Positions 62,983 through 64,000 of a stretch of DNA of 64,000 bases are shown here, piece by piece. A program made the translations under genes and the position numbers. This DNA is from Pseudooceanicola nanhaiensis DSM 18065 (GTDB lineage Bacteria; Pseudomonadota; Alphaproteobacteria; Rhodobacterales; Rhodobacteraceae), in assembly GCF_000688295.1 (NCBI RefSeq), contig NZ_JHZF01000013.1:1116001-1180000 (forward strand), read 5' to 3'. Every line of letters starts with the position of its first letter. Position 1 is the stretch's first letter. The notes beneath the pieces are model-generated. The model was not told the origin of the DNA. It searched no databases and was given only the letters and a program-made list of their open reading frames with translations.

Positions 62983-64000
62983 TCACTTCACGATGTGCTC
63001 GTCGCGGACGAACATGTTGGCCCAGGCGCGGTCGATCAGCTCGGGCGTCATCTGGTAGGGGATGCCCTCGAATTCGCAGATCGAGATCATCTGGTCGATC
63101 AGGAACACCGGCTGGTAATTCGCGAAGACATTGTCGATCGTCGGATACTTCCGCTTCAGCAGGTGGACCAGAGCCGGTTCGTTCAGCGGCATCTTCTTCT
63201 TGCGGGCCACCATGGCGAAGATCTTCAGGAAATTCTCTTGGTTCGGGCCGTCGATCTTGATCTTGAAGAAGATCCGCCGCAGGGCCGCCTGGTCGAAGAT
63301 CTCGTTCGGGTGGAAGTTGGTCGAGAAGATCACCAGCGTGTCGAAGGGCACCTCGAACTTCTCGCCCGATTGCAGGGCGAGGATGTCGCGGCCTTCCTCG
63401 AGCGGCACGATCCAGCGGTTGACCAGCGCCTGCGGCGGCTCGGCCTGCCGCCCGAGGTCGTCGACGATGAACACGCCGCCGGTGGCCTTCATCTGGAGCG
63501 GCGCCTGGTAGGTGCGCGCGACCGGGTTGTAGACGAGATCCAGCATGTCGAGCGTGAGCTCGCCCCCGGTCATCACCGTCGGGCGTTCGCAGAGCACGTA
63601 GCGATGGTCGAAGCGGTTGCCGGCGCGGCGCAGCGCGGTCGGGTCGTCGACCTGTTCTTCTGCGGCGGAATGCACGATCGGGTCGTAGACCGTGATCACC
63701 TGGCCCGCGTATTCGATCGCCTTGGGCACGTAGATCTTGTCGCCGAGCGCATCGCGGATGCCGTTCGAGAGCGAGGATTTCCCGTTGCCCGGCGGGCCGT
63801 ACAACAGGATGGACCGCCCGGAGGAGACCGCAGGCCCGAGGGTCGAGATCAGGTCGTCCGGCAGCACGAGGTGGCCCATGCTGGCGGTCAGGTGGTCGCG
63901 GGTGATCTGGAGGTTGCGGATCGACTGGCGCCTGATCTGCTCGTGATAGACCTCGAGCGGGACGGGCATCGCGCCGTAATATTCGGATTGCTGCAGCGCA
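62983..64000 (-). CDS. AAA family ATPase, N-terminus outside window
   Basis: A P-loop ATPase with Walker A GPPGNGKSS, Walker B VFIVDDLG and a sensor segment FSTNFHPNEIFDQAALRRIFF, typical of AAA/MoxR-like ATPases. The frame has an ATG at 63969, but the codons before it read ALQQSEYYGA with no stop to the right edge, so the start may lie outside the window and the visible part (at least 328 residues) is annotated as partial. The C-terminal 100 residues are helical. Partner genes are outside the window; function not assigned. Confidence 0.85.
   Translation of the reverse strand, partial: ALQQSEYYGAMPVPLEVYHEQIRRQSIRNLQITRDHLTASMGHLVLPDDLISTLGPAVSSGRSILLYGPPGNGKSSLSNGIRDALGDKIYVPKAIEYAGQVITVYDPIVHSAAEEQVDDPTALRRAGNRFDHRYVLCERPTVMTGGELTLDMLDLVYNPVARTYQAPLQMKATGGVFIVDDLGRQAEPPQALVNRWIVPLEEGRDILALQSGEKFEVPFDTLVIFSTNFHPNEIFDQAALRRIFFKIKIDGPNQENFLKIFAMVARKKKMPLNEPALVHLLKRKYPTIDNVFANYQPVFLIDQMISICEFEGIPYQMTPELIDRAWANMFVRDEHIVK

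Noticed and set aside
1-64000. CRISPR arrays, insertion sequences, prophage or plasmid origin genes
   Set aside because: No regularly spaced repeats, transposase, integrase or phage structural genes were seen on either strand.

Overview
The window is a GC-rich (roughly two-thirds G+C by eye) chromosomal segment of an alphaproteobacterium, most likely a member of the Rhodobacterales (Rhodobacteraceae/Roseobacter group). Supporting this are single-ATPase xylose transporter genes next to a ROK regulator, a Rhodobacterales-type acidic repeat protein, EF-P with the Lys34 loop, cobQ, a ligase-associated Lhr-like helicase, and a characteristic intergenic palindromic element seen twice. No phage, insertion sequence, CRISPR array or rRNA was seen. 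Gene starts were assigned by ribosome binding sites and stop/start overlaps. All functions are read from sequence motifs; no database was searched.

Region 1 (1-12.6 kb) is a D-xylose utilisation locus. It holds xylB (cut by the window edge) and xylA on the plus strand, then a convergent pair of secreted or redox proteins (di-haem cytochrome c peroxidase-like and FG-GAP/ASPIC proteins). These are followed by a ROK repressor divergent from the xylF-xylH-xylG ABC importer, an M20 peptidase and a metallo-beta-lactamase-fold hydrolase. Region 2 (12.6-20.2 kb) is a minus-strand operon: class II aldolase, peptide-type ABC importer, and a GhrA-like 2-hydroxyacid dehydrogenase. It is faced by a divergent FCD-type GntR regulator with two palindromic operators in between.

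Region 3 (21.2-33.6 kb) is the most distinctive part. A GntR regulator with a TTG start leads a tightly overlapping plus-strand operon: two tandem peptide-type binding proteins, two permeases, an SDR dehydrogenase, a PuuE/PgdA-like deacetylase, a gamma-glutamyltransferase without a signal peptide, two ATPases and an M20D amidohydrolase. It looks like import followed by cytoplasmic amide-bond hydrolysis of an unidentified N-acyl, gamma-glutamyl or cyclic-imide compound. A perfect hairpin separates it from region 4 (33.7-39.1 kb), a convergent argE-like/tctA/tctB/tctC operon with a divergent LysR regulator.

Region 5 (39.1-64 kb) is mostly housekeeping: tRNA-Cys, a lone receiver protein, a PCM-like methyltransferase, TolC, a PopZ-like acidic protein, cobQ, a small DUF6280-like protein, efp, ygfZ and a glycosyltransferase. 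It continues with an MsbA-like exporter, a class V aminotransferase, a HisC-like aminotransferase, an enoyl-CoA hydratase, a 781-residue acidic repeat protein, thiamine pyrophosphokinase, a DMT permease and the helicase. It ends with a MarR/MFS divergent pair and an AAA ATPase cut by the right edge.

A recurring structural theme is a perfect or near-perfect hairpin directly after binding-protein genes (xylF, the region 2 binding protein, the first region 3 binding protein, tctC). This suggests that these operons differentially stabilise the mRNA for the abundant periplasmic component.
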